A stretch of DNA of 64,000 bases from Chelatococcus sp. HY11 (GCF_018398335.1 NZ_JAHBRX010000001.1:1426001-1490000), one strand, 5' to 3'. Shown: positions 24,999-33,379, numbered from the stretch's first letter. Translations and numbers: made by a program. The notes: generated by a model not told the origin, from the letters alone.

Positions 24999-27884
24999 TC
25001 AGCGGCGACCAATTTGTATGTCTGCGTGGAGCCCTTCCATCGTCCGACGATAGTTTGCTTGGCTAAACCGGACAGCCTCGCTGGACAGGCTGTTCACGCG
25101 CCCGATCTCGGCCGCCAGCGCGCGTACCTTGGCTGTAGCCGCATCAATAGACGACGTGTCGACGACAGGCGTCGCGCGGATGCTAAGGGATGATTGCATC
25201 TCGGTACCGGTCTGCTCGGCTTTCGCCTTCGCCGCATCCATCGACGTCTCGTCGACCTTCGGCTGGACCGTCACCGTGACTTCGGCCGGGGTCGCGGCGC
25301 GGACCGCCTCGGCCGCGGCCTCGCTTTGCATGCCGACGCGCGGCGCCGGCGCCTCGCTATGGGGCCCATCCGACGTAGGTCGGCTGGGCCTTGGCCGGAA
25401 GATTGGTTCGATGGTCGATCGTGGTGGAGCAGAACTTGTCCTGGGCGAAGCGGATGGACCCGGGGTCGCCAAGGCCGGCTCGGGCTCGCCGCCAAGCCAC
25501 GACGGCCAGGTCGGCCATTTGATGATGCTGCTGAGATCGATATTGCCGATCGCCTCGGCGAGCCGGCCGGGAATGCCCCTGACCCAGGAAATCAGCTCCG
25601 CAAACTTCGACGTCATGCCGTCAATCAGTCCGGTGATTGCCTCGGATCCGGCGGCCGTCATTTGTCCGGGAAGGTCTGCCAGCGCGGCGACGATCTGTCC
25701 GGGAAGCTCACCGAAGCGCTTGGCGGCGGCGGTCAGGTCGATGCTCGTCATCCACGTCGCGAAGTCGGCAGCCTTCGATTTCAAGCCGTCGATCATGCTG
25801 GATACGGCGTTGACGCCCGCGTCGTAGAGCATGCTCGGCAGGTTGGCGACGGCCTCCCGGATGCCCGCCGACGTGTTGTCCCACCAACGTTCAAAATCGG
25901 ACCATCCGGCCTTGGCACCATCGACGATCTTGCTGGTGAGATCCAAATCCCACTGTCGGAAGGCCTCGAGCTTGTCCCCGATCGTCGTGAACAACCCGAC
26001 CACATCGCGGATGGCGTTGGCGACTGAGACAAAAGCCCCCGCGACGGTGCGGCCCGCGCTGGCGCCGGCGGCGGCAAAGGCGGCCGGATCGCCCTCCGTC
26101 GTCAGCCCGCGCATGGCCGTGATCACGTCGCCGATGCTCCTGACAACCAGCCCGAACATGTCGTCCTTACGAAGCGGCTCGATGCCTTTGGTGAATTCGT
26201 CGCTGAAAGCGGCAAAGGCCTTTTTCAGGTTGTCGACATTGTTCATCGCCCATTTGGCCGCGAGGCCAACGCCAACGATCACGGCGCCGATGCCGGTTCC
26301 GATCAGTAGCCCTCGGATCGCCATTTTGAGGCCGGCCAGCGCAATCGTCACCAGCCGGATCGGGTTGAGCAGCCCCAGCAGCGATCGACCGATCATGCCG
26401 ATCGTTGCGCCCCGACCTGCGAGCCCGCCCGCGACCGTCACTGCGATCAAGGCACTTCGGAGACCCGCGAGCGCCGCCGTCGCGGCGCGGATGGCCGGGC
26501 CGATCAATAGCGCCTTGGCAACGGTGCCAATCCCGGCCGCAGCGACCAGCGCACCTTTCGCGATCCGGAGCAATCCGCCCAAAGCAAAAAGCCCGGCCCA
26601 TCTCGCGGCGATGGCCGCCACCCGGAATGCGACAAGGCCGGACGTCGCAAGCGTCAGGTTCTTGATCAGTGCAGGATTGGCATCCGCGAAGTCGGCGAAC
26701 CGCTTCACAAGGGGCCCGAGCTTGTCGAGCAGCCCGTTCATCGCCGGTAGGAGCGCGGTGCCAATCGTTATGGCGAGGTTTTCCATGCGCGCCTGAAACA
26801 GTGCCGTCTGCGCCGCGCTCGTCTTGATCCGGCGCTGATAGTCCTCCTCGACGACGCCGTTTGCCTTCAGAGCTTCCTCGCGGATCTTGCGGTACTCTTC
26901 CAGGTTCTGCATCAGAGCCAGCAAGCCAAGCTGCACCTGCTGATCCTGGAATAGATCGGAGACCTTGGCGCCCTTCTTCATCGCCTTCTGCGTCGCCTCG
27001 ACGAGCGCCTCAAGTGGCGATTTGCCCGTCTTGGCGGCGTTGGCAAGTTCGCGTTGCATGTTCACGCCGAACTTAGAGAACGCCTTTCTGGTAGCCGGGC
27101 TCTCGATCTTCTGCATGACATTGCGCAGGTTTGTAGCCGCCTCGGCGCTATCGCCTGCGCCCTTTCGCACGACCTGCAGAGCCGCAGCCAAGTCGGCAAC
27201 GCCCTTCACGCCGACGATGCCAAGGTTTTGCGCCTGCGAGGCGAGCGCCGGCAGGTACTGCGCCATGTCCCCTAGTTCGAAGGCGCCCATCTTGCCCGAT
27301 TGAGCCATAGCGTCGAGCGCTCGGGAAAACTCGCTGGCCGGGACTTTGAGATTATCGAGGGCGGCGTATCCTGCCTTTGCCAAGTCCTCGATCTGGGCCT
27401 GATAGGCCACCGCCGTCTTCGAGATGTCTGGCATGATGGCCAGGGCGCGATCATTATCGAGGCCCATGCCAAGTAGAAAATCGACGCCCCTCGCGAAGCT
27501 TGAGGCCGATGTATTGAATTGGCCGGCCATCGCGCGGATCTGGTCACCCAACGCCTTCATGGCGTCATCGCTAAGCTCGGCCTTTTGCGCAATGTCGAGC
27601 AGCGCGGTTTCGAAGTTCTGCGCCGCAGCGAGCGGCGCCTGAAGAGCCCGGTAGAGAGCGAAGCCGACGGCAGTCGCATCGACCATCCTGCCCCGCATCG
27701 CATCGAGTTGGCGAGAATTCCTCGCGATCGCGGCGTCGAGACCGGCCGTCAGTCCTTGCATTGATTTGCCGTTGAAGCCGCCGACCGCGCCGGCGATCCC
27801 GCGGAGACTATCCGAGACCTGCCGCGCGGGGGCCGAAACACGATCGACGAGGCTGACGATCAATTCGCTGATACGTGTCGCCAT
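24999..27884 (-). CDS. phage tail tape measure protein (TP901 type)
   Basis: A 961-residue protein. The N-terminal third holds the TP901 core (ALQAPLAAAQNFETALLDIA, then QFNTSASSFARGVDFLLGMG and ALDAMAQSGKMGAFELGDMA). The middle (near residues 420-560) has long hydrophobic helices (GLFALGGLLRIAKGALVAAA) that probably thread the membrane during DNA ejection. A coiled, Pro-rich C-terminus follows. Length would set a tail of roughly 140 nm if the usual residue spacing applies. The ATG at 27884 overlaps the stop of the chaperone extension (TGATG). Its presence marks a long-tailed phage ancestor. Confidence 0.92.
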   Translation of the reverse strand: MATRISELIVSLVDRVSAPARQVSDSLRGIAGAVGGFNGKSMQGLTAGLDAAIARNSRQLDAMRGRMVDATAVGFALYRALQAPLAAAQNFETALLDIAQKAELSDDAMKALGDQIRAMAGQFNTSASSFARGVDFLLGMGLDNDRALAIMPDISKTAVAYQAQIEDLAKAGYAALDNLKVPASEFSRALDAMAQSGKMGAFELGDMAQYLPALASQAQNLGIVGVKGVADLAAALQVVRKGAGDSAEAATNLRNVMQKIESPATRKAFSKFGVNMQRELANAAKTGKSPLEALVEATQKAMKKGAKVSDLFQDQQVQLGLLALMQNLEEYRKIREEALKANGVVEEDYQRRIKTSAAQTALFQARMENLAITIGTALLPAMNGLLDKLGPLVKRFADFADANPALIKNLTLATSGLVAFRVAAIAARWAGLFALGGLLRIAKGALVAAAGIGTVAKALLIGPAIRAATAALAGLRSALIAVTVAGGLAGRGATIGMIGRSLLGLLNPIRLVTIALAGLKMAIRGLLIGTGIGAVIVGVGLAAKWAMNNVDNLKKAFAAFSDEFTKGIEPLRKDDMFGLVVRSIGDVITAMRGLTTEGDPAAFAAAGASAGRTVAGAFVSVANAIRDVVGLFTTIGDKLEAFRQWDLDLTSKIVDGAKAGWSDFERWWDNTSAGIREAVANLPSMLYDAGVNAVSSMIDGLKSKAADFATWMTSIDLTAAAKRFGELPGQIVAALADLPGQMTAAGSEAITGLIDGMTSKFAELISWVRGIPGRLAEAIGNIDLSSIIKWPTWPSWLGGEPEPALATPGPSASPRTSSAPPRSTIEPIFRPRPSRPTSDGPHSEAPAPRVGMQSEAAAEAVRAATPAEVTVTVQPKVDETSMDAAKAKAEQTGTEMQSSLSIRATPVVDTSSIDAATAKVRALAAEIGRVNSLSSEAVRFSQANYRRTMEGLHADIQIGRR

Positions 27885-28108
27885 CACCGCGCCTCCGCGA
27901 TGCGCCGGGCTTCATCGTGCCACGCAAGGGCCGCTGACCAGCGCTCACGACGAAGATCGGCAAGGCTGAGCCCTAGAATGTGCATCAGGTCCGCCGCTAC
28001 GGTTCGCCAGAGACGCCAGTCGCCGGCGTGTTGACGAAAGGGCTCAGGGCCTCTGAGATCGCGACCAGGTCGCCAGAGCGAAGCTTGCGCAGGGCGCCCT
28101 CGGGCCAC
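27884..28108 (-). CDS. tail assembly chaperone extension reading frame (reached by -1 frameshift)
   Basis: This frame has no convincing start of its own. Its conserved-looking end (MHILGLSLADLRRERWSAAL, then AWHDEARRIAEAR) matches the usual extension domain located between a tail chaperone and the tape measure. It lies one base back from the chaperone frame and is entered at the slippery site 28036-28042, giving a fusion of about 130 residues. The pair parallels lambda G/GT and P2 E/E-prime. Confidence 0.78.
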   Translation of the reverse strand: MARGRPAQASLWRPGRDLRGPEPFRQHAGDWRLWRTVAADLMHILGLSLADLRRERWSAALAWHDEARRIAEAR

Positions 28109-28275
28109 CCGGTTTCAACCGCGAGCATCGCGATCGTGGCGGAAAGCTCAGCTTTGCCCTCTGCTTTCGCGGCCTCGAAGGCCTCGATGCCTCCGACTGT
28201 CGGCTCGTCAATCTCGATGCTGTCGAAGCGCCGGCCCTCAAAATCGAAGGGCCGCTTAAGAGAAACGATGGTCAT
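27997..28275 (-). CDS. phage tail assembly chaperone
   Basis: A 92-residue protein beginning MTIVSLKRPFDFEGRRFDSI with the hallmark Phi-L-x-x-P...G...(I/V)-x-x-(I/V) pattern of P2 gpE-like phage tail assembly proteins. It coats the tape measure before tail tube polymerisation. It overlaps the upstream small gene by ATGA. Near its end the heptamer CCCTTTC allows -1 frameshifting to the extension frame. Confidence 0.82.
   Translation of the reverse strand: MTIVSLKRPFDFEGRRFDSIEIDEPTVGGIEAFEAAKAEGKAELSATIAMLAVETGWPEGALRKLRSGDLVAISEALSPFVNTPATGVSGEP
28036..28042 (-). promoter_or_regulatory. -1 programmed frameshift heptamer C CCT TTC
   Basis: On the minus strand the zero-frame codons are AGC CCT TTC, so C-CCT-TTC fits the X-XXY-YYZ rule with X=C, Y=T, Z=C. 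After slipping one base back, CCC and TTT re-pair and translation continues into the 27884-28108 frame. Position, frame phase and gene order all agree. Confidence 0.75.
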
Positions 28276-28478
28276 CGCGTTCTAATCCTATGGGCTTGAA
28301 TGTCGGCCGATACAGCGCGTTGCTGCCGGCGGTGGTCTTCCGCGATCCGAGCTAGCAACGACTGCCGGCGTGCACGCTCGGATAGATGCCGTTGCACGGC
28401 ATCCGCCACGGTAGCGCGGCGGCGCTTGGCCTCGGCGATATGTCGCCGGATCAATTCGGCCTGAGTTTCAGTAAGCAT
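28272..28478 (-). CDS. small basic helical phage protein
   Basis: A 68-residue protein rich in Arg, Ala and Gln (LIRRHIAEAKRRRATVADAV). It is a predicted long helix. Its stop overlaps the chaperone ATG (ATGA). No family recognised. Confidence 0.6.
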   Translation of the reverse strand: MLTETQAELIRRHIAEAKRRRATVADAVQRHLSERARRQSLLARIAEDHRRQQRAVSADIQAHRIRTR

Positions 28479-28499
28479 TCGGAATATCCCTGTTGTTGC

Positions 28500-28527
28500 G
28501 GGGCCGGATCCCCTCGGATCCGGCCCC
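28500..28527. repeat. perfect 12-bp hairpin between two tail-operon genes
   Basis: GGGGCCGGATCC, a four-base loop, then GGATCCGGCCCC. It lies in the 86-base gap between the genes at 28564-28740 and 28272-28478. No T-run follows on either strand, so a processing, mRNA-stability or attenuation element is more likely than a simple terminator. Confidence 0.7.
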
Positions 28528-28563
28528 AGGACGAACTGGGCGACATGGCGGAGCCGCAGCTCG

Positions 28564-28740
28564 TCAATGGAGGGTCGCCCCGAGGTGAGCGGCCACGCGC
28601 TCCAGTGAACGCTTCAAATACTGGCTGATGCTCTCGTTCGGCTCCCGGGGGAGGTCTAACCCAATCCGCCGCAGGAGATCGGCAACCTCTTCGGTGGTCG
28701 GATCGTTCGGGCCCGTAATGCAATCCGCGGCTTCGCTCAT
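28564..28740 (-). CDS. small hypothetical phage protein, 58 residues
   Basis: The ATG at 28740 overlaps the stop of the upstream gene (ATGA). The product starts MSEAADCITGPNDPTTEEVA and ends SLERVAAHLGATLH; it is acidic and helical. Coupling, codon pattern and lack of a rival gene support it. Function unknown. Confidence 0.68.
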   Translation of the reverse strand: MSEAADCITGPNDPTTEEVADLLRRIGLDLPREPNESISQYLKRSLERVAAHLGATLH

Positions 28741-29744
28741 TCGGCGGCCTCAGCGAACCGCTGATCGGCATCGGTCGTATCCGAGACCGGTTCGAAGTGG
28801 ACGAGTACCCGCCCAGAGCGTTCGTTCTTGAGAGGAACGGCCGCACGGCGCTCAGCTTCGAGCTCTGCTAGACGACGCAGGACATCTGCCGGCTCGACGT
28901 AGCCGCGGCCCTCGAACAACCAAGCGTCCGGCAATCCAGGGCGAAGGCCAGGCACACGGATGGCTTCCGCAAGGGGCGTCGGAACGATCGGCAAGACGCT
29001 GTCTATGGTCTCGACGCGCCGCAGGTGGCGCCTCACGCACCTTCGGCGTGTCCCCGGATACGGTGGACGGCCGCGCCACTGAGCCTCGGCCTGCCCAACC
29101 ACCGTCGTCGGGTCGATCCACCACCCGGCGTCAGGATTAGTTGAGTCCGCCTCGATCGCACTGGCGATATGCTCGGGCAGCGGATCGACGGCGTCCTCGA
29201 AAGTCCATGCAATCAGCCGGCTCTCTGTCTGAATTTTTGGAAGGCCAGCGGTCCACCGTGACCGCTGCTCGACTGTGTCAATTGGATCGGCGCCATCAGG
29301 CAAGTTCAAGTTAGCAGCCACAACCTCGGCATCAGCCTCCGCGATGTCACGAACCAGTCCGACAGCGAGCTTGCCCAGTTCAGCAAGCCGCGCGGGAACG
29401 TCCGCGGCCACCTTCGCAGCATGAGCTTCGGCAGCGTCGTAGAGTCGCCGCCGCTTGATATCTGCCTCAGCCTGCTGCGCAGATCCATGCTGCTCCTGCA
29501 GCTTCGAAATAACGAGGTCCAGCCGCGCGATCTCGCGCTCGGCGTCGGCAAGCTCCTGCCCGTTTTTCGCCCAACGATCGTCGTCGAGTACAACCTCAGC
29601 GTCGCTTTTGCGGAGCCGGTCAAGTCGCTGACGCGCGGCATCTCGTTCCGCTGCCGCCCGCGACAAAAGTTTGGCCAGATCTGATGCGGAGCTCGGCTTC
29701 TTGCCCATCATCGTCCGCCTGATCGTGTCCAGTAGATGTGTCAT
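28737..29744 (-). CDS. phage hypothetical protein with long coiled coil
   Basis: A 335-residue protein from the ATG at 29744, chosen because AAGGGCG precedes it (an in-frame GTG lies at 29756). Residues 20-130 form a continuous heptad-rich helix (LLSRAAAERDAARQRLDRLR, then DAEREIARLDLVISKLQEQH). The C-terminal half is globular and unassigned. It is the first gene of the tail operon, right after a terminator-like leader hairpin. It could be a structural or scaffold protein. Confidence 0.65.
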   Translation of the reverse strand: MTHLLDTIRRTMMGKKPSSASDLAKLLSRAAAERDAARQRLDRLRKSDAEVVLDDDRWAKNGQELADAEREIARLDLVISKLQEQHGSAQQAEADIKRRRLYDAAEAHAAKVAADVPARLAELGKLAVGLVRDIAEADAEVVAANLNLPDGADPIDTVEQRSRWTAGLPKIQTESRLIAWTFEDAVDPLPEHIASAIEADSTNPDAGWWIDPTTVVGQAEAQWRGRPPYPGTRRRCVRRHLRRVETIDSVLPIVPTPLAEAIRVPGLRPGLPDAWLFEGRGYVEPADVLRRLAELEAERRAAVPLKNERSGRVLVHFEPVSDTTDADQRFAEAAE

Positions 29745-29755
29745 TTCGCCCTTCA

Positions 29756-29798
29756 CAAAAAGAGGGCGGGCCGCCGCGTGCCTCTACGGCGGCCCGCC
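29756..29798 (-). terminator. terminator-like hairpin in the leader of the tail operon
   Basis: On the minus strand GGCGGGCCGCCG pairs perfectly with CGGCGGCCCGCC (29787-29798 and 29765-29776, ten-base loop) and is followed by CTCTTTTT, then the ribosome site and ATG of the first tail gene. A terminator placed between promoter and first gene is typical of attenuation or of antiterminator-controlled late operons. Confidence 0.7.
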
Positions 29799-29865
29799 GC
29801 ATCCGCCTGACTGGCGAGGTCGGGCCGACGAAACAAAAACATTCGGGGAGATTTCGCCGAGCGAC

Positions 29866-29893
29866 ATGATAACACATGGCCTTGGATACACAA
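29866..29893 (-). promoter_or_regulatory. candidate promoter for the tail operon
   Basis: Minus-strand TTGTGT (29888-29893), a 16-base spacer and TATCAT (29866-29871) resemble -35 and -10 boxes within an AT-rich stretch upstream of the leader hairpin. No other good candidate is seen, but boxes this weak occur by chance. Confidence 0.35.
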
Positions 29894-30013
29894 TAATTCT
29901 CAAAGACTTACCGATATTATGTACGTGATTGTCTGCGATTGCCCGACGATGTACGCAGACGTTTGGCATTTCATCGATCGAATACAGTTGCTCTTATTCG
30001 ACGGTCATGGCCA

Positions 30014-30025
30014 GACACTAGTGTC
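30014..30025. promoter_or_regulatory. perfect palindrome GACACTAGTGTC
   Basis: A 12-bp perfect palindrome about 20 bases before the start of the rightward gene at 30044, in the divergent region between the two phage operons. It may be an operator. Confidence 0.4.
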
Positions 30026-30043
30026 AAAACCGGAGACATGCCC

Positions 30044-30892
30044 ATGGCATCCCGCAAGCCCCACCCGTCCGACATCTGGTCGGAGAACGTTATCGCCGAG
30101 GCCGTCGAGTTCACGGCCTTCTGCCAGGGTGGCGGGCGCATCACGCAGCGCTTCGACAATCGCACCGACGCCGAAGCGGCGGCGCAGCGCCTAGCCGATC
30201 AGTACCGCCGGACCGCCCTAGTCTATGGGATCAGTGCCGAAGGCCGCTCAGCGCTCGCGGCCACCATTCACCCCTCGAAGGAGACACCCATGGTCACCAT
30301 CAAAACCAATTTGGCCCCCATTCAGATCGCACGGCTGACCGCCATCATTGACGGCGGAAAAGTGCAGCGAAGCTTGACGAAGGAGGCCGCGGTTAATCGC
30401 TTCCTGAAGACGGCTGCGGACCACAATGTTGCCAATGCCGTCGACGTCCTGGCCATGGGCATCGATGCCGCTAAGTCCGCCCTTGGCTTCGATCACAATC
30501 AGCATGTCGATCCCGCCGGCGAGGCGCGGAAGCCAAAGCCGGTCAAGGCTAAGACCGCCGAGGCATCATCGGAAATTCCGAAGATGACCGGTCCGGTAAG
30601 CGCCGACGGCGCAGTTGCCGTGGCAAAACCGAAGGCTACGTCGACGGGCAAGCGCGCCGCGGCCATTGAGGCCGCCCAGCGCGGCGAGATCCCGCAGGCG
30701 CCGGATTTCTCGGCAGCGACGCATAAGCCCCACCGCGCCAAGCTGGCGAAGATCATAGAGATGGTCGAGGCCGGCGACGTCGATGGCCTTAGAGCGATGG
30801 AGATCAAGCCGACGTCGAGCAGCCCGAAGGCCATGCTGAAATTTCGCGACCTCGCAGTGATAGCGCTTGAGGCCAAAGCGAACGCTGCCTAG
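30044..30892 (+). CDS. phage hypothetical protein
   Basis: A 282-residue protein from the ATG at 30044, chosen because CGGAG lies nine bases upstream. The N-terminal 80 residues resemble a small phage domain (DIWSENVIAEAVEFTAFCQG). The middle has a helical TKEAAVNRFLKTAADHNVAN segment, then an Ala/Lys/Pro linker and a C-terminal KPHRAKLAKIIEMVEAGDVD region. The last two parts look like DNA-binding or nucleoid-type modules, but no family is certain. An upstream ATG at 29939 would add a poorly conserved-looking extension. Confidence 0.6.
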   Translation: MASRKPHPSDIWSENVIAEAVEFTAFCQGGGRITQRFDNRTDAEAAAQRLADQYRRTALVYGISAEGRSALAATIHPSKETPMVTIKTNLAPIQIARLTAIIDGGKVQRSLTKEAAVNRFLKTAADHNVANAVDVLAMGIDAAKSALGFDHNQHVDPAGEARKPKPVKAKTAEASSEIPKMTGPVSADGAVAVAKPKATSTGKRAAAIEAAQRGEIPQAPDFSAATHKPHRAKLAKIIEMVEAGDVDGLRAMEIKPTSSSPKAMLKFRDLAVIALEAKANAA

Positions 30893-31190
30893 CCGGCAGC
30901 CGCCGTCTTCAGGGCCGGCGGTCGGATCCGCCGCCGGCCGATCCGCGCGGTGTCCATAGCCACCGGCCGTCCGGTTTTGTGGTGGATGAATGTTCGATGG
31001 CTATACTCAAAATCGTTTTGTGTATGGGACCGGCGAAGTGAGCTGACGAATGGTTGCGACACACCGCACCTACGCGCCACCTCGCCATCGCTCCACCCCG
31101 ACCATACGCTATCCTCAAGCAGGCGCATCACGGCCCGGCGCTTATCCTCGTTGGAACGCCTAAGCCCATGAAGCGAATTGGCGCCGTAGA
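30889..31190 (-). pseudogene. relic of a ParB-like protein, HTH region
   Basis: Minus-strand reading gives LYGANSLHGLRRSNEDKRRA, then LLEDSVWSGWSDGEVARRCG and VSQPFVSSLRRS, the conserved HTH region of a ParB-type family whose members have an N-terminal ParB nuclease with an ADGFHR-like motif. That N-terminal half is missing: the frame runs upstream into the antirepressor gene on the opposite strand. A start at 31272 could express a 127-residue stub. A GC hairpin (GGCCGGCGG/CCGCCGGCC, 30913-30939) lies within its 3' end. Confidence 0.58.
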
Positions 31191-31467
31191 GCCTCGTGCT
31201 CGTGATATCGACATCGCGGAGCGGCTCGGGTTTGAGCGTCCACGCGCCATCCGCGAGTTGATCGCAAGGCATATGGAGGCGCTGCTGACCTTCGGAGGAA
31301 TTTCGCCGTACCGTACGGCGAAAATCGGAAGGGGCCGTCCGGAGGAGGGATACTGTCTAAATGAAGAGCAGGCCCTCTACATCGCATCGGTATCCCAAGC
31401 GCCCAAGGCCAGCGAAGTTCGCATCATGCTGATCAGCCTTCGGAAAGATCCACCTCGGATCCCATAG
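31168..31467 (+). CDS. phage antirepressor-like protein (short)
   Basis: A 99-residue protein starting MKRIGAVEPRARDIDIAERL. The order ERLGF-RPRAIRELI...RHMEAL...GRPEEGYCLNEEQALYIA is known from phage antirepressor and Rha-associated N-terminal domains that bind DNA. It ends after VRIMLISLRKDPPRIP where relatives continue, so it may be truncated. The next gene starts at its last base. Confidence 0.6.
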   Translation: MKRIGAVEPRARDIDIAERLGFERPRAIRELIARHMEALLTFGGISPYRTAKIGRGRPEEGYCLNEEQALYIASVSQAPKASEVRIMLISLRKDPPRIP

Positions 31468-31742
31468 TGCAGACGGTCGATGGCGTCGCGATGGCGGATA
31501 GCCGCCATGTCGCCGTGTTTTTCGGTAAACGGCACGACGATGGCCTGCGGGCGATCCGCAATTTGATTGCCCAGGAGCCGAATTTGGGTATCCGCGATTT
31601 TGCGGATACCCCCTGCGTCAATAATCAGAACGGAAAAACCTACCCCACGTTCCTAATGACCCGCGACGGCTTTACTCTCCTGGCTATGGGCTTCACTGGC
31701 GAGAAGGCTGCGCGATCTATAGCACGCCCTCGCAGCCCCTGA
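31467..31742 (+). pseudogene. C-terminally truncated Rha-family phage regulatory protein
   Basis: From a GTG at 31467 the reading is FFGKRHDDGLRAIRNLIAQE, then the Rha hallmark MTRDGFTLLAMGFTGEKAAR, followed by SIARPRSP and a stop. In Rha proteins the sequence after MGFTGEKA continues for at least 80 residues, so the gene is cut by a frameshift or deletion near 31715. Confidence 0.62.
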
Positions 31743-32152
31743 CCTGCCCCGCTCCTGAAGCTCACAGGGCCGCAGCGCGGCCCGGTCTGGGAGCTGGCCG
31801 CAGCCGGCGGGGGAAGGGAAACGCGAAAACGAAAAATCGAAACATAGCCGAAAATGGCGCTGCCGCCGCCGCGCGGTAGGGGGGAACGCCTCCGGTGGAA
31901 CCAAGCCCCCGGGGGGTAGCCGCCCGCCCTTGCGCTAGATGGGGCGCAGGATGGCCAGCGCGGCCCGCTGGCGGGCATCGCTGCCTCGCCGAGTCCCGTT
32001 GCGCCTACGACGCCCATGGCCGCCCTCGGGCTACCTCCGGCCATATTCGACCAATGGGGAATGTGGCATGGGCGATGATAATGGTGCCCATCGACTCTGC
32101 GCCCGGACCGCCGCGTGGCCGGGGCGGCTATAATCGAGGTCGATGGCTGCGC
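31743..32152. other. 410-base GC-rich stretch without a convincing gene
   Basis: Both strands hold only Arg/Pro-rich open frames typical of non-coding GC-rich DNA. It separates the truncated Rha gene from the convergent immunity-like gene. No hairpin with a T-run is seen. Confidence 0.5.
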
Positions 32153-32602
32153 CTAGTCGACAACGCGGATCTGGACCTGCGTCCCATCTGGAAGATCCCG
32201 TATCTGGCGCCACATGTCTGCGGTCGCGCTCAACCATTCGCGTCGCGTGCAGAGCCAGATGTTTTCGACCTCGTACCGCCCACCGAATACCGGCATCGTC
32301 GTGAACGCAAGACATTGTTCGGGGCTTGGATGTAATCCCGCTGTCCGACATCGGTCGACCAATGGCCGCAAGAGCCAGCCCTCTGGGTCAGTCACCAGCG
32401 CTTTCCAGAACTCACCCTCCGAAGCCGCGATACGCGTGATGTTCATCGCGGCAGGCTCCAACATGAGCACGGCGCCATGCTCATCAGCGATGAACGTATC
32501 TGCGAAAAGGTTTGCCCCGAGGATGCGCGCGCCGGGAGGCAGGAGTTCCGCCCACTCCGCAATTTCTTCGAGTGTCGGGGGGATGGGAGAGAGGTAATTC
32601 AT
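32153..32602 (-). CDS. T6SS immunity protein Tdi1-like (DUF1851-type)
   Basis: A 149-residue protein from the ATG at 32602 (MNYLSPIPPTLEEIAEWAEL). The pattern of LFADTFIADEHGAVLMLEPA, GEFWKALVTDPEGWLLRPLV, a Pro-rich turn and LAFTTMPVFGGRYEVENIWL matches the Tdi1/DUF1851 group, named for the immunity protein of a type VI secretion DNase effector (Tde1) in Agrobacterium. No effector gene is adjacent. An 80-base gap with a GC hairpin (32638-32665) separates it from the upstream gene. Confidence 0.72.
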   Translation of the reverse strand: MNYLSPIPPTLEEIAEWAELLPPGARILGANLFADTFIADEHGAVLMLEPAAMNITRIAASEGEFWKALVTDPEGWLLRPLVDRCRTAGLHPSPEQCLAFTTMPVFGGRYEVENIWLCTRREWLSATADMWRQIRDLPDGTQVQIRVVD

Positions 32603-32681
32603 GGCCCAAGCATGATCTAGATCCTTATGCTTGCCAAGGCCGGCGCGCCGTGCGCGCGGCCGGCCAGTAGAGTACAGATCA

Positions 32682-33269
32682 TTAAGCGTGAGAAGCAGCG
32701 ACAAGGACGCGATCGAGGAGAGCGCGAGCTGCGAGAAGGTTCTCTAAGCACCGACTCTTCGAGTCCGGGTCAACCATGCGCCAGAAAAGATTGGTATCTA
32801 TCCCGCAAGTTGCGATGTACTCCAGACTGCCTAACTTGTTGTAGAGGAAGCGCGCGCGATCCTCGTCCTTGTCGATGTCGAGCAAACGACCTGTGATGGC
32901 CGCTTCATAGATTTCCCGCGCCTCATCCATGCCTTCGAGGTGACGATCGCTACGGGCGTTGAATTCCGCGAGTTCACGACTGTCAAGGGTCAGCTCTCCG
33001 CGGTTGTATGCGGCAAACCTTTCCTCCCGATCCTGCGCGGCCTTCGATTTGGCCGAACTCTTCCAAACCTTGTTTAAAGCGTCCTCCAATGTGCGCGACA
33101 CGGACCACCAAGCATCAAACAGGTCATCGCTATGCGCGTCCAATTCCTCGCTATCCATGACTGTCGTCGGATAGATCTCGGCATAATACTGATCATAGGC
33201 ATCGTCGGATGGTCTGATCCGGCGAGGGAAGGTCACCACGTTTGATGACTGGACCTGATTACTCGTCAT
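32682..33269 (-). CDS. hypothetical protein
   Basis: A 195-residue acidic helical protein (MTSNQVQSSNVVTFPRRIRP at the start). No motif is recognised. It lies between the Tdi1-like gene and the initiator gene on the same strand. Its 5' side has a GC hairpin (33293-33317) close to the ATG. Confidence 0.55.
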   Translation of the reverse strand: MTSNQVQSSNVVTFPRRIRPSDDAYDQYYAEIYPTTVMDSEELDAHSDDLFDAWWSVSRTLEDALNKVWKSSAKSKAAQDREERFAAYNRGELTLDSRELAEFNARSDRHLEGMDEAREIYEAAITGRLLDIDKDEDRARFLYNKLGSLEYIATCGIDTNLFWRMVDPDSKSRCLENLLAARALLDRVLVAASHA

Positions 33270-33379
33270 GTTGGTTCCTTGTCCTTATAGCGGCCGGTCG
33301 CGCTCGCGCGCCGGCCTCTGACGCCGGATCGATCGATCTCGATCCGGGTTGACTGCATGCTGGTGAAATCGATGTATGT

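Noticed and set aside
28451-28846. 131-codon minus-strand frame
   Set aside because: It overlaps, in another frame, the 58-residue gene at 28564-28740 and the end of the coiled-coil gene, which are better supported by ATGA couplings.
31640-32335. Several Arg/Pro-rich frames on both strands
   Set aside because: Typical of GC-rich non-coding DNA; no start signals or family motifs.
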